Assembly (NCBI GenBank): GCA_017860085.1
Contig: JAFNAJ010000028.1
Location: forward strand, 1 to 16,425
DNA: 16,425 nt
Source: Acidobacteriota bacterium
GTDB taxonomy: Bacteria; Acidobacteriota; Vicinamibacteria; Vicinamibacterales; JAFNAJ01
Direction of reading: 5' to 3'
The first letter of the stretch is position 1, and each line of letters starts with the position of its first letter. The notes beneath the pieces are model-generated. The model had not been told where the DNA came from and did not search any database. It was given only the letters and a program-made list of their open reading frames with translations. The position numbers were made by a program, and so were the translations under genes. Below are positions 1 to 7,361 of the stretch, in pieces.

Positions 1-201
1 CTGTTTCCCCGGCGGGAACACTTCGAACGAGAGCAGCGACCAGCGCCCCTCGAGGAACTTCCTGGCCTCCTGAAGGGTGCCAGGCCCCTGGGCGACAGGT
101 GTGGTTCTGATGGGCCGTTCACGGGGGGCCGAGGCGCACCCGGCGGCTCCGACCAGGGTGACGGCACCTGCAACAACACACACGGAACGCAGAGTGGTCA
201 T
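1..201 (-). CDS. Putative lipoprotein, N-terminal part (runs off left edge)
   Basis: Reading the minus strand from an ATG at 201-199 gives 67 uninterrupted codons to the window edge. The protein starts MTTLRSVCVVAGAVTLVGAA and then has G-Cys22, which looks like a type II signal peptide. The residues before the cysteine (A-A-G) are a weaker lipobox than the usual L-A-G, so lipidation is likely but not certain. After a Pro/Arg-rich linker comes a segment with EARKFLEGRWSLLSFEVF, which could begin a small beta-rich domain; I do not recognise the family. No strong Shine-Dalgarno precedes the ATG. It lies 88 bp downstream of the glycosyltransferase on the same strand, so co-transcription is possible. 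Function unknown; probably anchored on the periplasmic face of a membrane. Confidence 0.55.
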   Translation of the reverse strand, partial: MTTLRSVCVVAGAVTLVGAAGCASAPRERPIRTTPVAQGPGTLQEARKFLEGRWSLLSFEVFPPGKQ

Positions 202-289
202 GCACGAGAGTCTACCGCAGAAGATTCCGGGTCGACTCCCGAAGCCAGCGCGTGTGCCGCCGGTCGGTCGGATGGCCACTCCTTGCGGC

Positions 290-1873
290 TCAGCCGCCTG
301 GTCCGTCGCGACGCATGTATACCGAGATCGTCGTGCCAGGCCTGATGACGGCCGCGAGGTTTCGCAGCGGACCGGCCCGGGTCGCCGCGAAAACCTTGAT
401 GAGCCGGTAGCGCTCGCGTGCCAGCCGCTGGATGGATGGCGGGACCCGCGTGTACTCGATCACCGGCGATTCGTGCAGCACGAGCCACTGCGGCAGCATG
501 TCCCGGGTGGAGCCCCGGAAGTGTTCCGTCGCGGGGTCGTAGTGCCAGACGTGGAGCCCCGGGGAGCTGACCTCGACTTCGACGTACTCTCGCCCCGTCT
601 GGTGGAGTGTCGCCTCCGGTGGCAACCGAGCGGTGAGCCACCGCGCCGCGAGGACTCGCGTGTCGGTGCGAGAGAGCAGCCAGTCCATGTGCGCGCTCGT
701 GACCAGGGACGGCGCGCCGACCATGGTGGTGAGGCATGCCATCACGAGGCCAGGCCGCCATCGGAGGCGCGCAGCGATCTGGCGTGCCGCAAGGTCGATC
801 AGCACCGCTGCGGAGAAGCACCACAGGGGAACGAGCGGCATGATGTAACGCGCGAACACGGTGAGCCCGCTGCCAACCGACCAGTAGAACGACGCCGCGA
901 AACCGCTCAGGACCAGGGCGGTTCCAGGATGCCGCCAGAACAGGGTGATCATGCCCGCCAAGCCCGTCACGAACAGCGGGACGCCAAGGCCGTAGGGCAG
1001 CGAGAACCGCAGGTGGTGGATCCAGCCCCGGCCGAGTGCCGGCCCGTGTCCTAGTGACAAGTGCGTGAAGTTGAATGCCACGTCGGTCCTGAAACGCTCG
1101 AAGTCGAGCACCGAGAAGGGGGTCGCGGCGACAAACCCGACGAGACAGCAGAGACAGAAGACGACCGACGGCACCCACAGCAGTGGACGCCAGCGGCCGG
1201 TCGCGCGCCAGACGAGCCATGCCTGAGCGATGGCTGCCGCCACGAGGATTGCGGCGGCGTTGTACTTGGTGGACGCGGCGAGACCGCCGACCAGCCCGGC
1301 GAGTGCCATGGTCCGGATACCGTGTCGAATTCCTGCCGGATCCTGCAGGCGCCAGGCCAGATCGAACCGGGTGACACTCACGAGCATGAGGTGCAGCGAC
1401 ACGGTGACCAGGAGCGTCATGGTCACGTCGGTCATCGCGAAGTGTGAGTCCCTGACGTGGAGCGGCGCGACAGCCAGAAGGGTCGCCGCGATGGATGCCG
1501 CCGCCGGCCCGGCCACCTTGTGGGCGAGCCGGTAAAGGACCGGGATCGTCAGGACGCCCGCGAGGGCCACGTATCCACGACCGAGCAGGGCGTAGTGTGA
1601 GAACTCGAAGACGTCGGGGCTCGAGCCAGCGAGTCGCAGCGCGAGCCGGGCTACCCCGTAGATCCCAGCAAGCACATAGAGATGCAGCGATGGCCAGTGG
1701 AAGAAGTGCGGATTGGGGTCGCCTTGCAGGATGAGAAGGGCCTTGGCGACGGCGACCGACTCGTCGGGTCGCGCCTGATCATGCGGCAGGCCAAACCACA
1801 GGCCCCACGCGCGCAACAGCGCACCGAGGACCAGAGCCCCCGTCAGCACCCTGCGCGCGTCACGGTCGGTCAT
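290..1873 (-). CDS. GT39-family (PMT/ArnT-like) integral membrane glycosyltransferase
   Basis: The product is 527 aa with many hydrophobic segments. The first (about residues 9-29) is followed by ARPDES, with Asp37-Glu38 in the position of the acidic catalytic pair in the first extracytoplasmic loop of PMT/ArnT-type GT-C enzymes. HWPSLHLY (59-66) follows, as is common in PF13231-type proteins. Members transfer a sugar from a polyprenyl-phosphate donor to protein or lipid on the outer face of the inner membrane; the acceptor here cannot be told. The roughly 120-residue C-terminal tail after the last hydrophobic stretch (residues about 400-527) is soluble and probably periplasmic. ATG at 1873-1871 is preceded on the minus strand by AGGAAGGA five bases upstream, which supports this start. 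It is divergent from the PFOR gene and lies upstream of the partial lipoprotein gene. Confidence 0.8.
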   Translation of the reverse strand: MTDRDARRVLTGALVLGALLRAWGLWFGLPHDQARPDESVAVAKALLILQGDPNPHFFHWPSLHLYVLAGIYGVARLALRLAGSSPDVFEFSHYALLGRGYVALAGVLTIPVLYRLAHKVAGPAAASIAATLLAVAPLHVRDSHFAMTDVTMTLLVTVSLHLMLVSVTRFDLAWRLQDPAGIRHGIRTMALAGLVGGLAASTKYNAAAILVAAAIAQAWLVWRATGRWRPLLWVPSVVFCLCCLVGFVAATPFSVLDFERFRTDVAFNFTHLSLGHGPALGRGWIHHLRFSLPYGLGVPLFVTGLAGMITLFWRHPGTALVLSGFAASFYWSVGSGLTVFARYIMPLVPLWCFSAAVLIDLAARQIAARLRWRPGLVMACLTTMVGAPSLVTSAHMDWLLSRTDTRVLAARWLTARLPPEATLHQTGREYVEVEVSSPGLHVWHYDPATEHFRGSTRDMLPQWLVLHESPVIEYTRVPPSIQRLARERYRLIKVFAATRAGPLRNLAAVIRPGTTISVYMRRDGPGG

Positions 1874-1911
1874 CCGCGTCCTTCCTGGGCATTCTGGAAC
1901 CGCCTCCCGGG

Positions 1912-1942
1912 TTGCCGCGATGCGGCATTCTCGCGATAGAAT
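1912..1942 (+). promoter_or_regulatory. Candidate sigma70-type promoter with overlapping palindrome, upstream of PFOR
   Basis: TAGAAT at 1937-1942 is one base from the consensus -10. TTGCCG at 1912-1917 is a partial -35, with a long 19-bp spacer. A 7-bp inverted repeat, GCATTCT (1925-1931) and AGAATGC (1938-1944), overlaps the -10 box and could be an operator. The region lies in the 149-bp gap between divergent genes, so a promoter is expected, but the hexamers are weak and promoters of this lineage may differ. Confidence 0.3.
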
Positions 1943-2011
1943 GCTCTGAGCCGACGCGGCTCACCCCCAGGAACCGCCCAGATCTTACGCCCCCGCCTGC
2001 CCCCTGGCACG

Positions 2012-2018
2012 AAAGGAG
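2012..2018 (+). promoter_or_regulatory. Ribosome binding site fixing the PFOR start
   Basis: AAAGGAG ends four bases before the ATG at 2023. The reading frame is open further upstream to an ATG at 1912, but those 37 codons encode a Pro/Arg-rich stretch unlike the family and cover the candidate promoter. The ATG at 2023 is therefore the better start. Confidence 0.8.
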
Positions 2019-2022
2019 TTCC

Positions 2023-5000
2023 ATGCACGACGTGCCGCGCTACCCTGGCATTCGTCTCACGACCAACGGCAATCAGCTCGTCTCCTACCACACCGAAGCC
2101 CGCGTGACCGACGGCGGGATCTTCTATCCGATCACGCCTTCGACCGAGATGGGCGAGAACTACCAGCTGGCCTACGCCGAGGGTCGGCTGAACGTCTTCG
2201 GCGGCCCGAAGCTGGCCGTCGAGACCGAGGGAGAGCACTCCGCGCAGGGCGGCGCCATTGCGTTCTCGGTATGCGGGAAGCGCGCCGTGAACTTCACGTC
2301 GGGACAAGGCGTGGTGTATGGCGCCGAGCAGTACTACCACGCGCCCGGCAAGCTTTCGACGATGGTGCTCGAGGTGTCGGCGCGGGCGCTCACCAAGCAC
2401 GCGTTGAACGTGCACTGTGGCCACGACGACATCTACGCCGTGCTCGACACCGGCTGGATCATGCTGTTCGCCAAAGACGCCCAGCAGGCCGCCGACCAGG
2501 CCTTGATCATCCGGCGCGTCACCGAGTTGTCGCTCACGCCGGGCATCAACATCCAGGACGGTTTCCTCACGTCGCACCTCGAGCGCACGTTCTTCAGGCA
2601 CGAGGCCGATCTCATCCGCGAGTACCTCGGAGCGCCAGACGACATCATCGAGTGCCCAACGGAGGCCCAGCGCCTCCTGTTCGGGCCGACACGTCGGCGC
2701 GTGCCCCGGCTCATCGACCTCGCCAGCCCCGTGCTGCTCGGTCCGGTGCAGAACCAGGAGCACTACATGAACGGGGTGGTGGCGCATCGGACCGCGTTCT
2801 CCGAGCCCATCCTGGGTTTCCTGGTGGACGCGTACGACGAGTTCGCCCGACTGACGGGGCGGACCTACGGCCTGGTGTCGCCCTACCGGGCCGATGATGC
2901 CGAGACCGTGTTCCTCTCACTTGGCTCGGCGGCCGAGAACGTCGAGGCGGCCGTCGACTACCTGCGAGCTCGCGGTGAGAAGGTCGGCTCGATTCACGTG
3001 AACGTCCTCCGACCGTTCCCGGAAGCGGCCATCGTGCGGGCGATTGCGGGGAAGGCGCGCGCCATCATCCTCGAACGCACCGACCAGCCACTGGCTGGCG
3101 ACAACCCGCTGGCCCGCGACATCCGGACGGCCCTGACGAAGGCGCTTGGATCCGGAGCGCCACCCCAGGCCGGGCTTCCCGTGCTGACGCTCGATGAGGT
3201 GCCGCGCCTGTTCAGCGGCGTGTACGGCCTGGGCTCGCGCGACTTCCGCCCTGAAGGCATCCTCGGCGCGTACGGGTTTGCCACTGGAACGCTGGCGCGG
3301 AAGGACGGCCGACGCGCCCACGACGGGACGAGCTTCTTCGTCGTCGGTGTCGATCACCCCTACGAGGTGAGGTCGGCCGAGCGGCCCTCGCTGCTGCCCG
3401 AGGGAGCCATCGCCGTGCGACTGCACTCGATCGGCGGCTGGGGCATGATCACCACGGGCAAGAACCTAGGTGAGATCATCGGGGCGCTCGGCGAGCACGT
3501 GTCCGAGCGCGACAACGCGCGCGACCAGTACGGACGACTGCAGGAGACCGTGCACGTGAGCGCGAACCCGAAGTACGGCTCCGAGAAGAAGGGCGCGCCG
3601 ACCGAGTACTTCCTGGTGGTGGCCCCCGAGCGCATCCGGGTGAACTGGCACACGAACCCGCTCGACGGGATGGCCGACGGCGGCGCGTTCGTCTGGGAGT
3701 CGGACGAGACGCCCGAGGCCGCGTGGACGCGGATTCCCAGGAAACACCGCCAGCAGATCCTCGACAGGAAGATCCGGATGTTCATCCTGCCGGGGTTCGA
3801 GATTGCGCGTAACGCGACGGACCGGCCAGACCTGCAGCTGCGCATGCAGGGCAACGCATTCCTCGGCGCGTTCTTCCGCGTGTCCGACTTCCTGCACGAG
3901 TTCCGGATCGGCCGCGACCACTTCCGCGAGCAGGTGGAACACCAGTATCGGAAGAAGTTCGGGCGATTCGGCGACGCGGTCGTCGCCTCGAACATGCAGG
4001 TGATGCTGCAGGGATTCGAACGTGTGCAGGAGATCGTGTACGGCGACGTGGCAGCGCCCGACCGTTCGAGCATGCGCGGCGAAGCGCTGCGACCGCTGGG
4101 CGAGTGCCAGGCCGTCTGCACGGCGGTGCCGCCGCCTGGGCTGCAGGCGGCCCGGGCACCGGTGTTCCGACGCGACAGCTTCGACCAGGAGTTCCGGGCG
4201 GGCCTCGGCTATCACCAGCCCGCGTCCGTGTACGCGGCGGCCGGCGTCATGGCCTCCGGCACCGGCGACACGGCCTCGAAGTACGTCGCGAGGCGACAGG
4301 TGCCCGTCTTCATAGCCGAGAACTGCACGCAGTGCATGGACTGCATCGCGTCGTGTCCCGACACGGCGCTGCCGAACACGGCACAGGACCTCGCCACCGT
4401 GATCGAGACGGCGGTGAAGGGCTATGTGACCGATCCGCGCGAACGAGCGACGCTGCTCGCCCTCGTGCCGCAGCTCGAATCGCGGGTGCGAGCCGCCATG
4501 ACCGAGGAGGTCAAGGCGAAGCGAGCGACCCCCTTCCGTGACCTCCTTGCGCGCGAGATCGAGCCGCTCGACGCGGTCACGGCCCGGGCCAAGCAGGAGG
4601 TGCTCGACATCGTGGCGACCCTGCCGATCGCCTACGCGAAGACCAACGCCATCTTCGCCAACCTGGAGCGGAAGAATCCGGGTTCGGGCGGGCTCTTTGG
4701 CATCTTCGTCTCCGACCTGTGCAAGGGCTGCGGCGAGTGCGTCACCGAGTGTGGCGACCACCAGGCGCTCAAGATGGTCGACGAGACCGAGGCGCTCAAC
4801 GCGAGGCATGCCACGGCGGTAGGCTTCCTGAACCTCTTGCACGACACGTCGCAGAAGTACCTGGGCCTGTACGACGGCCAGCGGCCGCAGGACTCGAAAG
4901 ACGCCACGCTGCGCAACCACCTGATGGTGCGCTCGAACTACGACGCGCTCGTGTCAGGCGATGCGGCGTGCGCGGGTTGCGGCGAGAAGAGCGTACTGAG

Positions 5001-6651
5001 GGCCGTGGCCACGCTCACCGAAGCCTACATGCGACCCATCTTCCACGCGAAGGCCACTCGGCTCGCTGCCAAGGCCGCCCGTCTCGAGATGGAGGGCGTG
5101 GCGCGGCTGGCCACGCTGTCGGCCGCGCAGCCGGAGGTCGGGGGCCGCGTCCGCAGGGCGGTCGCGCACCTGCTGTTGGGACTCGGGGGCGAGGATGAAG
5201 GTGACACCGACGCGCGGCTCGCCGCTCACGGGCCCATCACCGACGAGGAGATCGTGGGCGCGGTGGCCGCGGTGATGCGGCAGGAGGCCTTCAATCACCG
5301 CGAGCTGCAGGCGGTGGACGGGCGGCTGGCCAATGGCATGTCGGTGATGGCCATGGCTGCGCACACCGGATGCAACACGGTCTACGGAAGCACGCCTCCC
5401 AACAACCCGCACCCGTACCCGTGGATGAACTCGCTGTTCCAGGATGGCGCGACGGTCGCGTGGCTGTTCGGCGAGAGTTTCATCATGGATCACGCACGGC
5501 GGTCCGTGATTCCTGAGCGTCTGGCCGATGTGCTGCTCGGAGCGGAAGGCGCCGCGCTCGGCGAGCGCGAGTACTTCGACCTCACGCACTTCAGCGACGC
5601 GAACATGACGCCGCAGGAGATCGCCGAACTGCCCAAGGCGTGGGCCATCGGCGGCGACGGCGGCATGGGGGACATCGGGTTCCAGAACGTGTCGAAGGTC
5701 GTGCTGCAGAACCGGCCCAACGTCAAGCTGCTGATGCTCGACACGCAGGTCTACTCGAACACCGGAGGCCAGAACTCCGACAGCTCGCTCATGACCGGCG
5801 GCTTCGACATGAACCAGATCGGCGCGGCGACCCAGGGGAAGCTGATCGAGAAGAAGGGGCTTGCCGAGATCTTCCTCTCGGGTCACGGCTCGCCGTTCGT
5901 GGCGCAGGTGTCGATGGCCAACGTGCCGAAGTTCTTCAAGGCAATCCTCGACGCGCTCGAGTACCGCGGCACGGCGTTCCTCCAGTCGTTCACCACGTGC
6001 CAGCCCGAGCACGGCGTCGGCGATGACGTGAGCACGATCCAGGCGCAGCGGGTTCGCGACTCGCGCCTGATGCCGGAGCTGTCCTTCAACCCTGGCCGCG
6101 GTGAGACCTATCGAGAGGCGCTCGAGATCAAGGGCAACCCCGCGCACGACCGCGACTGGTGGGAGAAGACGGTGAAGGCCACCGGCGAGAAGATCAAGTA
6201 CACCGTGGCGCACTACGCCGCCAGCGAGGCACGGTTCCGGCAGCACATGCGCCGGGTGAAGGAGGAGCAGGCGGCGGCCATGACGCCGCTCGACAACGTG
6301 CTCGCCCTCGTGACGCAGGACGATGTGGTGAACCGCCGCGTGTTCGACCCAGCCGACCGGGCGTTCGTGCCCGACTTCGGGGTCACGATCCGGGCCGAAG
6401 ACGACGAGGGGGTGGTGCGGACCTTCGCGCTGTCGCGGCAGCTCGTACTGCTGTGCGTCGAGCGTCGGAAGGCCTGGCGCCTGCTGCAGAGCAAGGCCGG
6501 CGTAGAGAACCTGGAGTACAAGGCGCAACGTGCGTTGAGGGCGAAGCTCGACAAGGGGGAGCTGACGCGGGACGACCTGCTGGTGCGGGGGGCCGCGTTG
6601 CTCAGGGAAGAGGTGACGCGGTTGCAGCCTCGGCCGGTGGCCGCGGCCTGA
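2023..6651 (+). CDS. Oversized pyruvate/2-oxoacid:ferredoxin oxidoreductase (single-chain PFOR)
   Basis: The 1542-aa product oxidises a 2-oxoacid (probably pyruvate) with CoA to acyl-CoA and CO2, reducing ferredoxin or flavodoxin in the cytoplasm. Domains in order: N-terminal pyrimidine-binding domain with YPITPSTEMGE (35-45) and ETEGEHSAQGGA; domain II around 297-375; gamma domain with HSIGGWGMIT near 466-476; a ferredoxin-like part with clusters at Cys768/771/774/778 and Cys900/903/906/910; and the TPP domain with GGDGGMGDIGF near 1210-1220 and DTQVYSNTGGQNSD near 1240-1253. All four expected ligands of the proximal [4Fe-4S] cluster are visible: Cys983, Cys986, Cys1117 and Cys1326. Usual single-chain PFORs are about 1170-1230 aa. 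The excess sits between the two ferredoxin clusters (122 residues apart), between Cys986 and Cys1117, and partly in the C-terminal tail. The frame is intact, so this looks functional. The substrate (pyruvate or another 2-oxoacid) is not proven. The gene is followed by tpx after 30 bp. Confidence 0.92.
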   Translation: MHDVPRYPGIRLTTNGNQLVSYHTEARVTDGGIFYPITPSTEMGENYQLAYAEGRLNVFGGPKLAVETEGEHSAQGGAIAFSVCGKRAVNFTSGQGVVYGAEQYYHAPGKLSTMVLEVSARALTKHALNVHCGHDDIYAVLDTGWIMLFAKDAQQAADQALIIRRVTELSLTPGINIQDGFLTSHLERTFFRHEADLIREYLGAPDDIIECPTEAQRLLFGPTRRRVPRLIDLASPVLLGPVQNQEHYMNGVVAHRTAFSEPILGFLVDAYDEFARLTGRTYGLVSPYRADDAETVFLSLGSAAENVEAAVDYLRARGEKVGSIHVNVLRPFPEAAIVRAIAGKARAIILERTDQPLAGDNPLARDIRTALTKALGSGAPPQAGLPVLTLDEVPRLFSGVYGLGSRDFRPEGILGAYGFATGTLARKDGRRAHDGTSFFVVGVDHPYEVRSAERPSLLPEGAIAVRLHSIGGWGMITTGKNLGEIIGALGEHVSERDNARDQYGRLQETVHVSANPKYGSEKKGAPTEYFLVVAPERIRVNWHTNPLDGMADGGAFVWESDETPEAAWTRIPRKHRQQILDRKIRMFILPGFEIARNATDRPDLQLRMQGNAFLGAFFRVSDFLHEFRIGRDHFREQVEHQYRKKFGRFGDAVVASNMQVMLQGFERVQEIVYGDVAAPDRSSMRGEALRPLGECQAVCTAVPPPGLQAARAPVFRRDSFDQEFRAGLGYHQPASVYAAAGVMASGTGDTASKYVARRQVPVFIAENCTQCMDCIASCPDTALPNTAQDLATVIETAVKGYVTDPRERATLLALVPQLESRVRAAMTEEVKAKRATPFRDLLAREIEPLDAVTARAKQEVLDIVATLPIAYAKTNAIFANLERKNPGSGGLFGIFVSDLCKGCGECVTECGDHQALKMVDETEALNARHATAVGFLNLLHDTSQKYLGLYDGQRPQDSKDATLRNHLMVRSNYDALVSGDAACAGCGEKSVLRAVATLTEAYMRPIFHAKATRLAAKAARLEMEGVARLATLSAAQPEVGGRVRRAVAHLLLGLGGEDEGDTDARLAAHGPITDEEIVGAVAAVMRQEAFNHRELQAVDGRLANGMSVMAMAAHTGCNTVYGSTPPNNPHPYPWMNSLFQDGATVAWLFGESFIMDHARRSVIPERLADVLLGAEGAALGEREYFDLTHFSDANMTPQEIAELPKAWAIGGDGGMGDIGFQNVSKVVLQNRPNVKLLMLDTQVYSNTGGQNSDSSLMTGGFDMNQIGAATQGKLIEKKGLAEIFLSGHGSPFVAQVSMANVPKFFKAILDALEYRGTAFLQSFTTCQPEHGVGDDVSTIQAQRVRDSRLMPELSFNPGRGETYREALEIKGNPAHDRDWWEKTVKATGEKIKYTVAHYAASEARFRQHMRRVKEEQAAAMTPLDNVLALVTQDDVVNRRVFDPADRAFVPDFGVTIRAEDDEGVVRTFALSRQLVLLCVERRKAWRLLQSKAGVENLEYKAQRALRAKLDKGELTRDDLLVRGAALLREEVTRLQPRPVAAA

Positions 6652-6681
6652 GGCCCGACTGGCAGGGTCAAAGGAGGTTTC

Positions 6682-7185
6682 ATGGAACGCACGGGAGTGA
6701 TCACGTTCAAGGGCAACGGGTTGACGCTTCTTGGCAACCCGGTGAAGGTGGGAGACAAGGCGCCGGAGTTCGCGGCGCTCGACAAGGGGCTCGGCCTCGT
6801 GAAGCTGAGCGACTTCGCGGGCAAGACGACGGTGATCAGCGTCACCCCGTCGCTCGACACGCCGGTGTGCGATACCCAGCTCCGCAGGTTCAACGCGGCA
6901 GCGGCTGCGCTCGGCGACCAGGTGGCCATGGTCAACGTGAGCATGGACCTGCCGTTCGCGATCGGCCGCTTCTGCACGACCGCCGGCATCGACAGGGCGG
7001 TGACGCTGTCCGATCACCGCGACGCTTCGTTCGGCCAGGCCTACGGCGTCCTGATCAAGGAACTGCGGTTGCTCGCGCGCGCGGTGTTTGTCGTCGACAA
7101 GCACGGCGTGGTGCGCCACGCCGAGATCGTGCCGGAGGTGACGAGCGAGCCTGACTACGACAAGGCGCTCGCCGCCGCCAAGTAG
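6682..7185 (+). CDS. tpx: Thiol peroxidase (Tpx, atypical 2-Cys peroxiredoxin)
   Basis: The 167-aa product has the length and layout of Tpx. GNPVKVGDKAPEF (18-30) begins the thioredoxin fold. SLDTPVCDTQ (58-67) carries the peroxidatic Cys63 with the preceding Thr60. RFCTTAG (96-102) carries the resolving Cys98. The 35-residue gap matches the Cys61/Cys95 pair known in E. coli Tpx. The enzyme reduces H2O2 and organic peroxides using thioredoxin; there is no signal peptide, so a cytoplasmic location is expected. AAAGGAGG at 6670-6677 supports the ATG. It starts 30 bp after the PFOR stop with no terminator visible, so the two are probably co-transcribed. Its TAG stop is one base from the left arm of the palindromic repeat that begins at 7187. 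Confidence 0.93.
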   Translation: MERTGVITFKGNGLTLLGNPVKVGDKAPEFAALDKGLGLVKLSDFAGKTTVISVTPSLDTPVCDTQLRRFNAAAAALGDQVAMVNVSMDLPFAIGRFCTTAGIDRAVTLSDHRDASFGQAYGVLIKELRLLARAVFVVDKHGVVRHAEIVPEVTSEPDYDKALAAAK

Positions 7186-7186
7186 G

Positions 7187-7216
7187 AAATGGGGACACTC
7201 ATCTTTTTCATGCGTC
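7187..7216 (+). repeat. Palindromic element 1, left arm
   Basis: This 30-base arm begins AAATGGGGACACTCATC and continues CTTTTTCATGCGTC-like. It is perfectly complementary to 7332-7361 on the other side of a 115-bp spacer. It starts one base after the tpx stop codon. The first 23 bases recur in the element at 9151-9220. Directly after the arm, TTGACACAGGCGAAG (7223-7237) resembles a decayed close-in right arm like that of element 2, so element 1 may be a composite or expanded copy. Confidence 0.85.
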
Positions 7217-7222
7217 CAGTTT

Positions 7223-7257
7223 TTGACACAGGCGAAGCCCGGAGATGGCGCTAGAAT
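7223..7257 (+). promoter_or_regulatory. Possible promoter for the glycoside hydrolase, non-standard spacing
   Basis: TTGACA at 7223-7228 matches the -35 consensus exactly and TAGAAT at 7252-7257 is one base from the -10 consensus. They are separated by 23 bp instead of about 17, which weakens the call. It lies in the spacer of palindromic element 1, 79 bp before the hydrolase ATG. A GC hairpin (GCCCTGC 7261-7267, GCAGGGC 7273-7279) follows in what would be the leader. Confidence 0.25.
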
Positions 7258-7331
7258 CTGGCCCTGCGCCGGGCAGGGCTCGTGCGGGCCAGGCCCCGGG
7301 CCGCGCCTTCGGTACGGGCTGACGGGAATCC

Positions 7332-7361
7332 GACGCATGAAAAAGATGAGTGTCCCCATTT
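7332..7361 (+). repeat. Palindromic element 1, right arm (contains the GH2 start codon)
   Basis: This is the exact 30-base reverse complement of 7187-7216. It contains the ATG (7337) of the glycoside hydrolase and encodes the first residues of its signal peptide, MKKMSVPI. The same sequence, apart from two positions in the inner part, forms the right arm of element 2 at 9191-9220. Confidence 0.85.

Noticed and set aside
1912..2022. N-terminal extension of PFOR from an upstream ATG
   Set aside because: The extension is unlike the family, covers the candidate promoter, and lacks the ribosome site seen just before 2023.
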